From assembly GCA_029883045.1 (NCBI GenBank), contig JAOUJU010000014.1, positions 1 through 14,727 on the forward strand: 14,727 nt of DNA, written 5' to 3'. This document shows, one piece after another, positions 1-7,064 of this stretch; position 1 is the first letter of the stretch, and every line of letters starts with the position of its first letter. The stretch comes from Rhodospirillaceae bacterium. Lineage in GTDB: Bacteria > Pseudomonadota > Alphaproteobacteria > Rhodospirillales > Magnetovibrionaceae. Position numbers and translations under genes: made by a program. The notes under the pieces were generated by a model. That model made no database searches and had not been told where the DNA came from. It was given only the letters and a program-made list of their open reading frames with translations.

Positions 1-585
1 TGCAATTGTAAAAAGTGGCGCATGATCAGGCCCTGATTGATCTATTAAACTATATTCAGGCAAACCTAAACCATTGGCTTGGGTCCATTCTTGCAATTCG
101 GTTTTGGCATCTTTGGGTGGTTTTATATTGGCATCAACCAATGCTTTCCAATTGGAACTTATAAAATTATTGGCAACCTCAATTCCGCCATCAAGAAACA
201 GGGCACCTAACAATGCTTCCATGGTATCGGCTAACAGTGTTTGCATTCCCCGTTGCGATGTGGCGGAATCCGCTGGCGAAGTTTCAACAAAATCATCTAT
301 ACCCAGATTACCGGCCACCTCGGCCAAGGCATCACGCGACGTCAAAGATGCAAACCTTCGGGCCAAACTTCCTTCGTTTTCGTTTTCAAATTTATTAAAA
401 ATAATTTGCGCAATGACTAAACCCAAAACCCTATCGCCAAGAAATTCCAACCGTTCATTGGAATTAATGTGCACATCAGCCGCACTTGAATGCGTCAGCG
501 CAGTTTCAAGCAATGTTGCATCTGCAAATTTGTGCTTAAGAATATTTTCCACCGCACCAGTAGTTTTGCTTGTTAGTTTATTCAT
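1..585 (-). CDS. rnc: Ribonuclease III (3' end cut by window edge)
   Basis: Endoribonuclease that cleaves double-stranded RNA, processing rRNA precursors and structured mRNAs in the cytoplasm. The 195 visible residues have the RNase III signature NERLEFLGD at about residues 43-51 and the second conserved block DTMEALLGA at about 120-128. The expected metal ligands E47, D51, D120 and E123 are all present, so the nuclease domain looks intact. A double-stranded RNA-binding domain begins at about residue 159 (KTELQEWTQ) and is cut by the window edge, so a few tens of C-terminal residues are missing. The ATG at 585 lies 6 bases after the lepB stop, so the two are surely co-transcribed. No good ribosome-binding site precedes it, which suggests translational coupling to lepB. 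The order lepB-rnc, usually followed by era, is widespread in Proteobacteria. Confidence 0.96.
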   Translation of the reverse strand, partial: MNKLTSKTTGAVENILKHKFADATLLETALTHSSAADVHINSNERLEFLGDRVLGLVIAQIIFNKFENENEGSLARRFASLTSRDALAEVAGNLGIDDFVETSPADSATSQRGMQTLLADTMEALLGALFLDGGIEVANNFISSNWKALVDANIKPPKDAKTELQEWTQANGLGLPEYSLIDQSGPDHAPLFTIA

Positions 586-591
586 AAATTA

Positions 592-1392
592 TCAATTCAG
601 GCCCTTGAAAAAACGCTCACTCCGTAAAGTTTCGCCCCACTGCCAGAACTTCCACAAACTTCCGGAATAGGAAAACACCAATACTTCAGCCCTGCCCACC
701 AGATTTTCAACCGGAATAAACCCAACATCATCTAGATAACGGCTGTCTTTTGAATTATCGCGATTGTCGCCCATGGCAAAATAGTGCCCGGGCGGAACAG
801 TGTATTCCATTGTATTGTCAGAAATATCGGTATCACTTTCTTCAAGTATAGAATGCCTACGGCCACCAGGAAGTATTTCAGTATATAATTTTGCATTATG
901 TGTGCGCCCATAGGTGTCACGGTAAGTGTAAATACCGGCCGGTTCACGCCACACAGGTTCACCGTTTATGTGTAACAATCCACCCTTTACCTGAATTTTA
1001 TCACCCGGCAAACCAATCAAGCGTTTGATGTAGTCGGTTTTTCCATCAGATGGCAGCTTAAACACTGCAACATCGCCGCGTTTGGGCTCATCAAACATAA
1101 CCCGACCCGGCCCCGGCACAAGCGGCAAGCTAAAGGGGAAAGAATGCTTGCTGTAGCCGTAAGAAAATTTTGAGACAAACAAATAATCACCAACTAAAAG
1201 CGTAGGTATCATTGATCCCGAAGGAATGGAAAACGGCTCATAAGCAAAAGTACGCACAAACATTGCTATCAATACCGCATATATTACAGTTTTTGATGTA
1301 TCCCAAAGGCCACCGCTATCTTTTGTGGCGCCCTTACCTGCGCGCAAACTTTCGCCAACGTCAGGTACAAGGTCTTCTGGTCGTTCGGACAT
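592..1392 (-). CDS. lepB: Signal peptidase I
   Basis: Membrane-bound leader peptidase that removes signal peptides from exported proteins on the periplasmic side of the inner membrane, using a Ser/Lys dyad. The 266-residue protein has one N-terminal membrane segment at about residues 35-53. The catalytic-serine box IPSGSM places the nucleophile at S60. The lysine box DYIKRLIGLPGD places the general base at K123. Box E, GDNRDNSKDSR, lies at about 208-218. Length and box order match family S26A. It is downstream of acpS with a 141-base gap and immediately upstream of rnc. The ribosome-binding site is weak (GGAA about 7 bases before the ATG). Confidence 0.97.
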   Translation of the reverse strand: MSERPEDLVPDVGESLRAGKGATKDSGGLWDTSKTVIYAVLIAMFVRTFAYEPFSIPSGSMIPTLLVGDYLFVSKFSYGYSKHSFPFSLPLVPGPGRVMFDEPKRGDVAVFKLPSDGKTDYIKRLIGLPGDKIQVKGGLLHINGEPVWREPAGIYTYRDTYGRTHNAKLYTEILPGGRRHSILEESDTDISDNTMEYTVPPGHYFAMGDNRDNSKDSRYLDDVGFIPVENLVGRAEVLVFSYSGSLWKFWQWGETLRSERFFKGLN

Positions 1393-1533
1393 TTTTTAAT
1401 TCCAATTATCAAACAATAAGCATTTTCAGCTAAAATCTAAGCGCAATTGCAAGGAACAAAGCCTGAGGGTGTGCCCCCTGTCAAGAATCAAGTGCCGTTT
1501 ATGCCTTAATTATAGATCTTTTGACGCTTCTTC

Positions 1534-1944
1534 TTAGGATGGGATACCTGGCGATACTGCGGAAATAACCACAACGGCATGGGCCAGCGGATATTCATCC
1601 GTAAGCGATATATCAATTTTTGCCCGCATCCCAGGCGGGGTCAGCTTTTCCAGACGGACCAACGCACCGCCCGTCAGCTTCATTATTGGCTGTCCACTGG
1701 GCAAGTTATCAACGCCTAGGTCGCGCCAGAACACACCTTCGCGAAATCCAGTTCCCAGTGCCTTGGCGGTTGCTTCTTTGGCAGCATAAAACATAGCAAA
1801 TGAATTTGCCTTTGATGCGCGTCGTTCAGATTTTTTTTGTTCGATGTCTGTGTAGATGCGTTCAACAAAACGATCAGAAAACCGTTCAAGGGTTTTTTCA
1901 ATTCGCCTGATATCGCAAAGATCAGTACCAACACCAATTATCAT
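1534..1944 (-). CDS. acpS: Holo-[acyl-carrier-protein] synthase
   Basis: Transfers 4'-phosphopantetheine from coenzyme A to the conserved serine of acyl carrier protein, activating it for fatty acid synthesis. The 136-residue protein begins with the family motif IGVGTDLCDI (Mg ligand D8) and has the second motif FYAAKEATAKALGTG at about 52-66 (E57 is the second metal ligand). Length is normal for the AcpS group. Its ATG lies inside the pdxJ stop (ATGA, a 4-base overlap), so translation is probably coupled to pdxJ. The pdxJ-acpS pair is conserved in many Proteobacteria, although the two products act in different cofactor pathways. Confidence 0.96.
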   Translation of the reverse strand: MIIGVGTDLCDIRRIEKTLERFSDRFVERIYTDIEQKKSERRASKANSFAMFYAAKEATAKALGTGFREGVFWRDLGVDNLPSGQPIMKLTGGALVRLEKLTPPGMRAKIDISLTDEYPLAHAVVVISAVSPGIPS

Positions 1945-2711
1945 TTTCCGTCCTCGCCTCTTGCCACATTCATTAAGCGACGCATTTCAGTAATTGAATT
2001 GCCCAGTCCAACAAAAATTGCCTCACCAACCAAAAAATGTCCAATATTTAGCTCTGCAATGGTTTTTATTTCAGCAATCGGCGTTACACTAGTGAATGTC
2101 AATCCGTGTCCGGCATGGCATTCAAGCCCAATCTCATCGGCATGGGCTGCTGCATTTATTATGCGCTGTAATTCTTTATTTTGGTGTTCACCCGATGGCG
2201 CATCGCAGTACGAACCAGTATGCAATTCGACCACCGGTGCACCGAGCGATTTTGCCGCATCTAAAACCAATGGATCTGGTTCTATAAACAGTGAAACGCG
2301 AATTCCGGCATCGACAAGGGTTTTAACAAACGGCTCCAGATGCTTGATTTGTCCGATGACATCTAAACCGCCCTCCGTTGTTCTTTCTTCCCTTTTTTCA
2401 GGAACAATACACGCTGCATGCGGTTTATGACGAAGTGCAATTTTTAGCATTTCATCAGTTGCTGCCATTTCCAGATTAAGTGGAAGATTAATTTCCTCTC
2501 CCAGACGAAGAATGTCGCTATCTGTAATGTGGCGACGGTCTTCGCGCAGGTGTGCGGTTATACCATCAGCGCCAAAATCTGCTGCTATTTTTGCCGCACG
2601 TACCGGGTCGGGGCAATCCCCCCCACGGGCATTTCGAATTGTTGCAACATGATCAATATTAACACCAAGACGAAGATAATTTTCTGCGTTTGTCACATTA
2701 GGGGTTTTCAT
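1941..2711 (-). CDS. pdxJ: Pyridoxine 5'-phosphate synthase
   Basis: Condenses 1-deoxy-D-xylulose 5-phosphate with the aminoacetone phosphate made by PdxA to give pyridoxine 5'-phosphate, the ring-closing step of DXP-dependent vitamin B6 synthesis. The 256-residue TIM-barrel protein shows the family blocks LGVNIDHVATIRNARG (about 15-30), ITAHLREDRRHI (about 51-62), VPEKREERTTEGGLD (about 103-117), HAGHGL (about 199-204) and ELNIGHFLVGEAIF. By comparison with the E. coli enzyme, H54, E81 and H202 occupy the catalytic positions, so it looks fully active. It overlaps the DUF2062 gene by 4 bases upstream and acpS by 4 bases downstream. No PdxA is in the window. Confidence 0.97.
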   Translation of the reverse strand: MKTPNVTNAENYLRLGVNIDHVATIRNARGGDCPDPVRAAKIAADFGADGITAHLREDRRHITDSDILRLGEEINLPLNLEMAATDEMLKIALRHKPHAACIVPEKREERTTEGGLDVIGQIKHLEPFVKTLVDAGIRVSLFIEPDPLVLDAAKSLGAPVVELHTGSYCDAPSGEHQNKELQRIINAAAHADEIGLECHAGHGLTFTSVTPIAEIKTIAELNIGHFLVGEAIFVGLGNSITEMRRLMNVARGEDGK

Positions 2712-3391
2712 AATTGTGTTTTATCCGCAGTAATGGTTTCTGGGATTACATCGCTTGAAACCATTAATTCGATATCCTTGTCCGTAATTTTTGAGATCGA
2801 TGCTCTTTCTTTTTTTTGCTCACGCCTTTTTTTGGTTCGCCTGTGGTTACGCTTTGTTTGATAGCGCGATATCATTGGCTGTAACGGTACATAAAAAATT
2901 ATCCATGTTACAAGTGCAGTTGGTAATGAACCTATTAACATTGGCCACAATACGGGGCCTGATGTTTTTATCAGAAATGCTATATCAAAACGGATGAGGG
3001 CTTCCATTGACTGTGAAAACACGGCTGCAAATTCAACCTCTGTTCCGCCCACATGACCGCTGCCAATCATCCATAAGCCAGCATTATAAATCCACACCCA
3101 TATGAATGGGAAGGTCCACGGGTTACCCACGGCCGTACCAATGGCGCTAGCAAGTATATTTGCGCGCATTATGTATGCGAGTATTGCAGACAGCACAAAA
3201 TGAAGCCCCACAAATGGGGTCATTGAAATGGCCGCTCCGCAGGCAAACCCTGCTGCCAACGAATAAGATGATCCTGGAATACGCGCCACCCGGTGAAACA
3301 CATATCTGGTCGAGCGATGCCACCCGGCACTGGGCCAGAAGAACTCTCGCAGCATAATAATAATGTTTGGTTTGGATCTACGCTGAAACAT
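2708..3391 (-). CDS. DUF2062 family inner-membrane protein
   Basis: Membrane protein of unknown function. From the ATG at 3391 it is 227 residues. A TTG two codons further upstream (3397) is also open, but relatives begin close to the MFQRRSKP found here. It has a short basic N-terminus and a hydrophobic core of two to three membrane stretches at about residues 44-110, including the family-typical turn GNPWTFPFIW. Another membrane segment lies at about 148-168, followed by a very basic tail (RNHRRTKKRREQKKER) that should face the cytoplasm. It sits 75 bases after rsh and shares an ATGA overlap with pdxJ. This position beside pdxJ/acpS recurs in alphaproteobacteria, but the context does not reveal a biochemical role. 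Confidence 0.85.
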   Translation of the reverse strand: MFQRRSKPNIIIMLREFFWPSAGWHRSTRYVFHRVARIPGSSYSLAAGFACGAAISMTPFVGLHFVLSAILAYIMRANILASAIGTAVGNPWTFPFIWVWIYNAGLWMIGSGHVGGTEVEFAAVFSQSMEALIRFDIAFLIKTSGPVLWPMLIGSLPTALVTWIIFYVPLQPMISRYQTKRNHRRTKKRREQKKERASISKITDKDIELMVSSDVIPETITADKTQL

Positions 3392-3466
3392 ATTCAAACT
3401 ATAAACAAATGAAGATGATTTTTGCAGTTAAAAAACAGCTTTCTGGCATTATCTCATATCCAACAA

Positions 3467-5626
3467 TCACCCCCTAGCCCGATCAACCGAATTGATCGCT
3501 GGGGTTGCTCGCAGTGCGGCAATGATTTCGGAAAGGTGTTTTACGTCTTTTACCTCTATATCGACTATCATATCGAAGAAATCCGTTTGCCGGGAAATGA
3601 TCTTGAGATTCGAAATATTGCCGTTATTTCTGGCAATAACATTGGATAAATCCCCAAGGCTACCCGGAACGTTAAGAACAATAAGGTGGATCCTGCTAAC
3701 GTGGGCCTCTGTTTTACCTGCATTGGCCTCCCACGAAACATCAATCCAGCGCTCTGGTTCGTTCGTTAGCCCCTCTAGGGTGTCACAATCAATGGTGTGT
3801 ATGGTTACGCCCTTGCCGGTGGTAATTATGCCAACAATTCTATCACCGGGAAGCGGGTGACAGCATCTGGCATAATGCACCGCCATTCCGGGAATAAGTC
3901 CCCTGATGGGTATAGCGCTGCCTTCTTTTTTTTCTTGGGACGACCTTGCTTGCTCAAGCGGGACTACTTTGCCTGATTTGGCCGATGCTTTTTTTCTTGT
4001 TCCGGGATAAACAGCCTCAACCACATCGCGTGCTGAAATATGGCCATTGCCAACCCCTGCCTCCAAATCATCAACATTTTCCTTTTGGAAATTTTTCAAA
4101 ATTCCCTTAAGACCCTTTTCGGTTAATGGATAATCTTCTTCTAAAAATGCACGTTCAAGCATTGCATGACCAAGCTCAATATACTGGTCGCGCTCTTTTA
4201 ATCTGATGAAACGGCGAATTCTGGCACGCGCTTTTCCCGTAACAACAAACCGTTCCCACGTGGGTGATGGCGTGTGATTTTTTGATGTAACTATGTCTAC
4301 CTGATCGCCGTTTTTAAGTGACGATTTAAGCGGTGCCATGCGCCCATTTATTTTTGCGCTTACACATCTATCGCCCACTTCGGTATGAACCGCATAGGCA
4401 AAATCAACTGGAGTTGCATCTTTTGGTAGGTTAATTAATTCACCCTTGGGCGTAAAACAAAAAACTTGATCAGGAAACATTTCAAGCTTTGTGTGTTCAA
4501 GAAATTCTTCCGGTTCTTCTGCATTTTCTAAAATTTCAAGCAGTTCGCGTAACCAACGGTAGTGCTTTCCTTCGGTAAGATTGGCAGGCTTGCCTTGTTT
4601 GTATTCCCAGTGCGCAGCAACACCATTATCGGCAACTTCGTGCATTTCGGCTGTACGTATTTGCAATTCAATACGGTGACGCTCTGGCCCAATTATTCCG
4701 GTGTGAAGCGAACGATAACCATTTGGTTTGGGGACCGATATATAATCTTTGAACCTTTCGGGAACAACGCGGTAAGCATTGTGTGCTACGCCCAATGCCT
4801 TGTAGCATTCATCAACATCTTTAACCACAACCCTAAATGCCATGATATCGGAAAGCTGTTCAAACGAAACATCTTTCAGCTGCATTTTTCGCCAAATAGA
4901 ATAAGGCGTTTTTTCGCGCCCGTATACTTTCGCTTGTATGCCAGATTCACCTAAAACACGTTCTAGTTCTGTAACAATTCTTTTTATAAGATCGCCGCCC
5001 TCATCACGAAGAAAATCAAGGCGTTTTAGTACTGAATTTCGTGCTTCCGGGTTAATTTCTGCAAACGCTAAATCGTCTAATTCGTTTTTAAGTTCCTGCA
5101 TGCCGATGCGTTCAGCCAATGGTGCATATATTTCCATTGTTTCGGTTGCGATGCGCCGGCGCTTTTGTTCATCCTTAATAAAATGCAGCGTACGCATATT
5201 GTGCAAACGATCGGCAAGTTTTACTAGCAGCACCCGTATATCTTCGGACATGGCCAATAGCAATTTGCGAAAATTTTCCGCTTGCTGGGAATGATCAGAT
5301 TGCATTTCTATCTGGCTTAACTTGGTCACCCCATCAACCAGCTTGGCAATTTCTGAACCAAAAGTTTTTTCAATAACGCTTAAGGTTGATCCTGTGTCTT
5401 CAACCGTGTCATGCAAAAGCGCCGTAGCAATTGTAGCTACGTCAAGACGATACCCTGCAAGGATTCCGGCAACTTCCAACGGATGAGAAAAATATGGATC
5501 GCCCGATGCACGCAATTGCGATCCGTGCGCTTTCATCGAATAAACGTAAGCGCTGTTTATAATTTCTTCATCGGCGTTTGGATCATACGCCTTGATGGCT
5601 TCGACAAGCTGAAATTGCCTCATCAT
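3467..5626 (-). CDS. rsh: Bifunctional (p)ppGpp synthetase/hydrolase (RelA/SpoT homologue, Rsh)
   Basis: Long RSH enzyme that makes and degrades the alarmone (p)ppGpp. From the chosen start it has 719 residues. The N-terminal HD hydrolase has H48 and the LLHDTVEDT motif (H72, D73), which look intact. The synthetase domain (about 236-335) has the G-loop region YISVPKPNGY and ELQIRT. Its RFKD signature (about 291-294) is the form seen in bifunctional enzymes, not the acidic version of synthetase-only RelA. A TGS domain follows at about 382-444, then the conserved-cysteine segment YARCCHPLPGD (585-595) and a C-terminal ACT domain (about 646-714). The start is at 5626 (ATGATG) because GGAGGG at 5634-5639 lies 7 bases upstream. 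An in-frame ATG at 5644 has no ribosome site. The buried Shine-Dalgarno sequence is described at 5631-5661. Confidence 0.97.
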   Translation of the reverse strand: MMRQFQLVEAIKAYDPNADEEIINSAYVYSMKAHGSQLRASGDPYFSHPLEVAGILAGYRLDVATIATALLHDTVEDTGSTLSVIEKTFGSEIAKLVDGVTKLSQIEMQSDHSQQAENFRKLLLAMSEDIRVLLVKLADRLHNMRTLHFIKDEQKRRRIATETMEIYAPLAERIGMQELKNELDDLAFAEINPEARNSVLKRLDFLRDEGGDLIKRIVTELERVLGESGIQAKVYGREKTPYSIWRKMQLKDVSFEQLSDIMAFRVVVKDVDECYKALGVAHNAYRVVPERFKDYISVPKPNGYRSLHTGIIGPERHRIELQIRTAEMHEVADNGVAAHWEYKQGKPANLTEGKHYRWLRELLEILENAEEPEEFLEHTKLEMFPDQVFCFTPKGELINLPKDATPVDFAYAVHTEVGDRCVSAKINGRMAPLKSSLKNGDQVDIVTSKNHTPSPTWERFVVTGKARARIRRFIRLKERDQYIELGHAMLERAFLEEDYPLTEKGLKGILKNFQKENVDDLEAGVGNGHISARDVVEAVYPGTRKKASAKSGKVVPLEQARSSQEKKEGSAIPIRGLIPGMAVHYARCCHPLPGDRIVGIITTGKGVTIHTIDCDTLEGLTNEPERWIDVSWEANAGKTEAHVSRIHLIVLNVPGSLGDLSNVIARNNGNISNLKIISRQTDFFDMIVDIEVKDVKHLSEIIAALRATPAINSVDRARG

Positions 5627-5630
5627 GACG

Positions 5631-5661
5631 AAGCCCTCCGCCATAAACTAGCGAAGGGCTT
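5631..5661 (-). promoter_or_regulatory. Hairpin sequestering the rsh Shine-Dalgarno sequence
   Basis: In the minus-strand transcript, AAGCCCUUCGC pairs with GCGGAGGGCUU. This is an 11-base-pair stem with a single G-U wobble and a 9-base loop (UAGUUUAUG). The 3' arm contains the rsh ribosome-binding site GGAGGG, and the hairpin ends 4 bases before the ATG at 5626. There is no U-tract after the stem, so it is not a terminator. On the opposite strand the wobble position becomes a C-A mismatch, so the stem is better formed in the rsh mRNA. The structure is seen directly; control of rsh translation is inferred. Confidence 0.6.
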
Positions 5662-5724
5662 GTTGTTGTTTTTAAATAAAGACAAATTAAGGTGCGTTAA
5701 GTGTAGCTGGCAAATCATAAAATG

Positions 5725-5758
5725 CCGACACATGACAAAAACATGTTGTATGTGTCGG
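5725..5758 (-). terminator. Hairpin just after rpoZ; weak terminator or mRNA-processing stem
   Basis: Beginning 7 bases after the rpoZ stop, the transcript can form a 9-base-pair stem CCGACACAU/AUGUGUCGG. It continues through a one-base bulge into 4 more pairs (ACAA/UUGU) with a 7-base loop. The sequence after the stem (CAUUUUAUGAUUU) is U-rich but interrupted, so this would be an inefficient intrinsic terminator at best. It may instead separate rpoZ from rsh by partial termination, RNase processing or 3'-end protection. Confidence 0.45.
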
Positions 5759-5765
5759 TGCATAA

Positions 5766-6206
5766 TTAGGACTCCTCCAACTCGCCCCCTTCCTGAAGGG
5801 TTTCTGCATCTTCGAATGCGGCATCTACCTCTTCGGCGGCAACGTCATGAACTGTTAATGCGTCTACAACCACTTCTTCTTTTTCTTCAATGTCGGCCTG
5901 CATTTCAACTTCGTCTTCTTCGACGTCGTGATGAATGGCCTGCATCAGATCCATTTCGTCTTCTTCCGGCTCTTCAACTTCAACGTAGCGCTGTAGCCCG
6001 GTAATAATACCGTCCTCCAGTTCAGAAAAGTTGATTGTTTCATCCGCAATCTCGCGAAGAGCAACAACCGGGTTCTTGTCGTTATCGCGCTCAAGGGTAA
6101 GCTCAGAACCTGAACTTATGTTACGCGCACGTTGAGCTGCAATCATCAGCAAATCAAAGCGATTGGGAATTTTTGTTATGCAATCTTCGACCGTTACACG
6201 GGCCAT
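5766..6206 (-). CDS. rpoZ: DNA-directed RNA polymerase subunit omega
   Basis: Small subunit that helps assemble and stabilise RNA polymerase and, in Proteobacteria, contributes to a ppGpp-binding site. The conserved N-terminal half begins MARVTVEDC and contains NRFDLLMIAAQRAR and PVVALREIADETI. An open frame extends upstream to 6380, but family alignment and GGAG about 10 bases before the ATG fix the start at 6206. The product is 146 residues, longer than the roughly 90 of E. coli omega. The extra part, from about residue 73 onward, is a low-complexity tail dominated by Glu and Asp. It is upstream of rsh, so a ppGpp-responsive polymerase subunit and the ppGpp enzyme are neighbours, as is common in bacteria. 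Confidence 0.95.
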   Translation of the reverse strand: MARVTVEDCITKIPNRFDLLMIAAQRARNISSGSELTLERDNDKNPVVALREIADETINFSELEDGIITGLQRYVEVEEPEEDEMDLMQAIHHDVEEDEVEMQADIEEKEEVVVDALTVHDVAAEEVDAAFEDAETLQEGGELEES

Positions 6207-6245
6207 GGATGGGAATCTCCAGTATCTGTTATTTCGTGGTGCGCC

Positions 6246-6280
6246 ACCCTGAGGGTATATATGGCACAAGGCCACCTTGT
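6246..6280. promoter_or_regulatory. Two palindromes upstream of rpoZ, possible operators
   Basis: There are two perfect inverted repeats here: ACCCT-G-AGGGT at 6246-6256 and ACAAGG-CCA-CCTTGT at 6266-6280. The half-site CACAAG recurs at 6288-6293. The second palindrome overlaps the -10 element and start site of the promoter proposed for rpoZ, where a repressor would act. No regulator can be named, and each palindrome could also form a short RNA stem. Confidence 0.3.
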
Positions 6281-6306
6281 ATATTTGCACAAGCACCATA
6301 AGGCAA
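6278..6306 (-). promoter_or_regulatory. Candidate sigma70-type promoter for rpoZ
   Basis: On the minus strand a -35-like TTGCCT (6306-6301) is separated by 17 bases from a -10-like TATACA (6283-6278). This is the best spaced pair in the 186-base gap between folK and rpoZ. Transcription would start near 6271, giving a 5' leader of about 65 bases. The hexamers match consensus only partly. Confidence 0.35.
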
Positions 6307-6392
6307 GAAAAAAGGCCAAAAATGCCTATAAACTCCGCAAAAATAGTATCCTCAAGACTTATTCTTTGCCTAAGAGCCATTCAAAGACGATT

Positions 6393-6911
6393 TTAGGCGT
6401 CCTCAACCGCCCTTGCTACCTGATCTGGATTTAATGATTTTATAAGCTCATCAAGGGTTTTTTCGGTGCGCGGATGACGCCAGTCTGGCGCTATGTCGGC
6501 CATGGGAAGAAGCACAAACGCCCTTTCGTCCATGCGCGGATGGGGCAAAATTGGTGATTTCTGCCCATTTGTTGTTAAATTTCCATCAAAATCCAATAAA
6601 TCCAAGTCTAAAACCCTAGGTGCATTTTTTTCAGGCGACCCATCATTTCGAACCCGCCCACATTCTGTTTCAATTTCATGCAAAAAATCCAGTAAACCAG
6701 CGGCAGAAAGGCTTGTTTTTATGCTTACAACGCCATTTATAAACCACGGCTGATCAGATACTGGAACTGGTGCGCTTTCAAACCACCTTGAGGTGTCAAG
6801 CACCGATATATTTGGATGGGCATCGAGAAGATTGACCGCATGAGCGCAAGTTTCAATGGCGCTGCCAAATTTATCGCTCGGCAGGTTGGCACCAATTCCT
6901 ATTAAAATCAT
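6393..6911 (-). CDS. folK: 2-amino-4-hydroxy-6-hydroxymethyldihydropteridine pyrophosphokinase
   Basis: Transfers pyrophosphate from ATP to 6-hydroxymethyl-7,8-dihydropterin in folate synthesis. The 172-residue protein has the HPPK features in order: the N-terminal GANLP, SAPVPVSDQPWFINGVV (about 46-62, substrate pocket), the ETECGRVR segment (about 81-88), and APRVLDLDLLDFDG (about 97-110), where D102 and D104 are the magnesium ligands. PHPRMDERAFVLLPMADI (about 123-140) follows. Length is normal. GGGGGA about 7 bases before the ATG is a good ribosome site. It is not accompanied by folB or folP. The 186-base gap before rpoZ and the divergent gene upstream suggest it is transcribed from its own promoter. 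Confidence 0.95.
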   Translation of the reverse strand: MILIGIGANLPSDKFGSAIETCAHAVNLLDAHPNISVLDTSRWFESAPVPVSDQPWFINGVVSIKTSLSAAGLLDFLHEIETECGRVRNDGSPEKNAPRVLDLDLLDFDGNLTTNGQKSPILPHPRMDERAFVLLPMADIAPDWRHPRTEKTLDELIKSLNPDQVARAVEDA

Positions 6912-6970
6912 ATAGTTATCCCCCAGATTAAAGCAGCTTGACCACGCCCAGAGGTTGCCTGACGGGGTAT

Positions 6971-6999
6971 TTTACACCTTGCACACTGGCCATTAGATA
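6971..6999 (+). promoter_or_regulatory. Candidate promoter for the NYN-UDG-DUF4169 operon
   Basis: TTTACA (6971-6976), a 17-base spacer, then TAGATA (6994-6999) is the best pair in the 153-base divergent gap between folK and the NYN gene. The -35 matches well and the -10 poorly. Three TTAG motifs follow at 6993, 7001 and 7010, and the sequence to 7051 is very AT-rich. An overlapping pair (TTGCAC then TAGTTA, also 17 bases apart) is nearly as good, so the exact site is uncertain. Confidence 0.25.
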
Positions 7000-7064
7000 G
7001 TTAGTTATATTAGGCATAATTGTTAATTTTTTTATTACTAATTTATTTTTTAAGGAATTTTGAT

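Noticed and set aside
74..670. Long plus-strand open frame opposite rnc and the end of lepB.
   Set aside because: It is antisense to two clearly recognisable genes and shows no domain or ribosome site.
1479..1484. Perfect -35-like TTGACA on the minus strand in the 141-base acpS-lepB gap, a possible internal promoter for lepB-rnc.
   Set aside because: No acceptable -10 hexamer occurs 16-18 bases downstream (CTTTGT is the nearest), so one good hexamer alone is not enough.
3398..3466. CAG-AAAG-CTG followed by six T between rsh and DUF2062 as an intrinsic terminator.
   Set aside because: The stem is only about three base pairs, and the downstream genes are tightly packed as an operon.
5627..5644. 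Upstream in-frame ATG for rsh at 5644, adding six residues (MAEGFV).
   Set aside because: It has no ribosome site of its own, it would translate the strong GGAGGG sequence, and homologous proteins start at the MMRQ segment.
6207..6380. N-terminal extension of rpoZ back to 6380, with a hydrophobic stretch resembling a membrane segment.
   Set aside because: It contains no omega homology, and a GGAG site precedes the conserved MARVTVEDC start; the extension is the untranslated leader read in frame.
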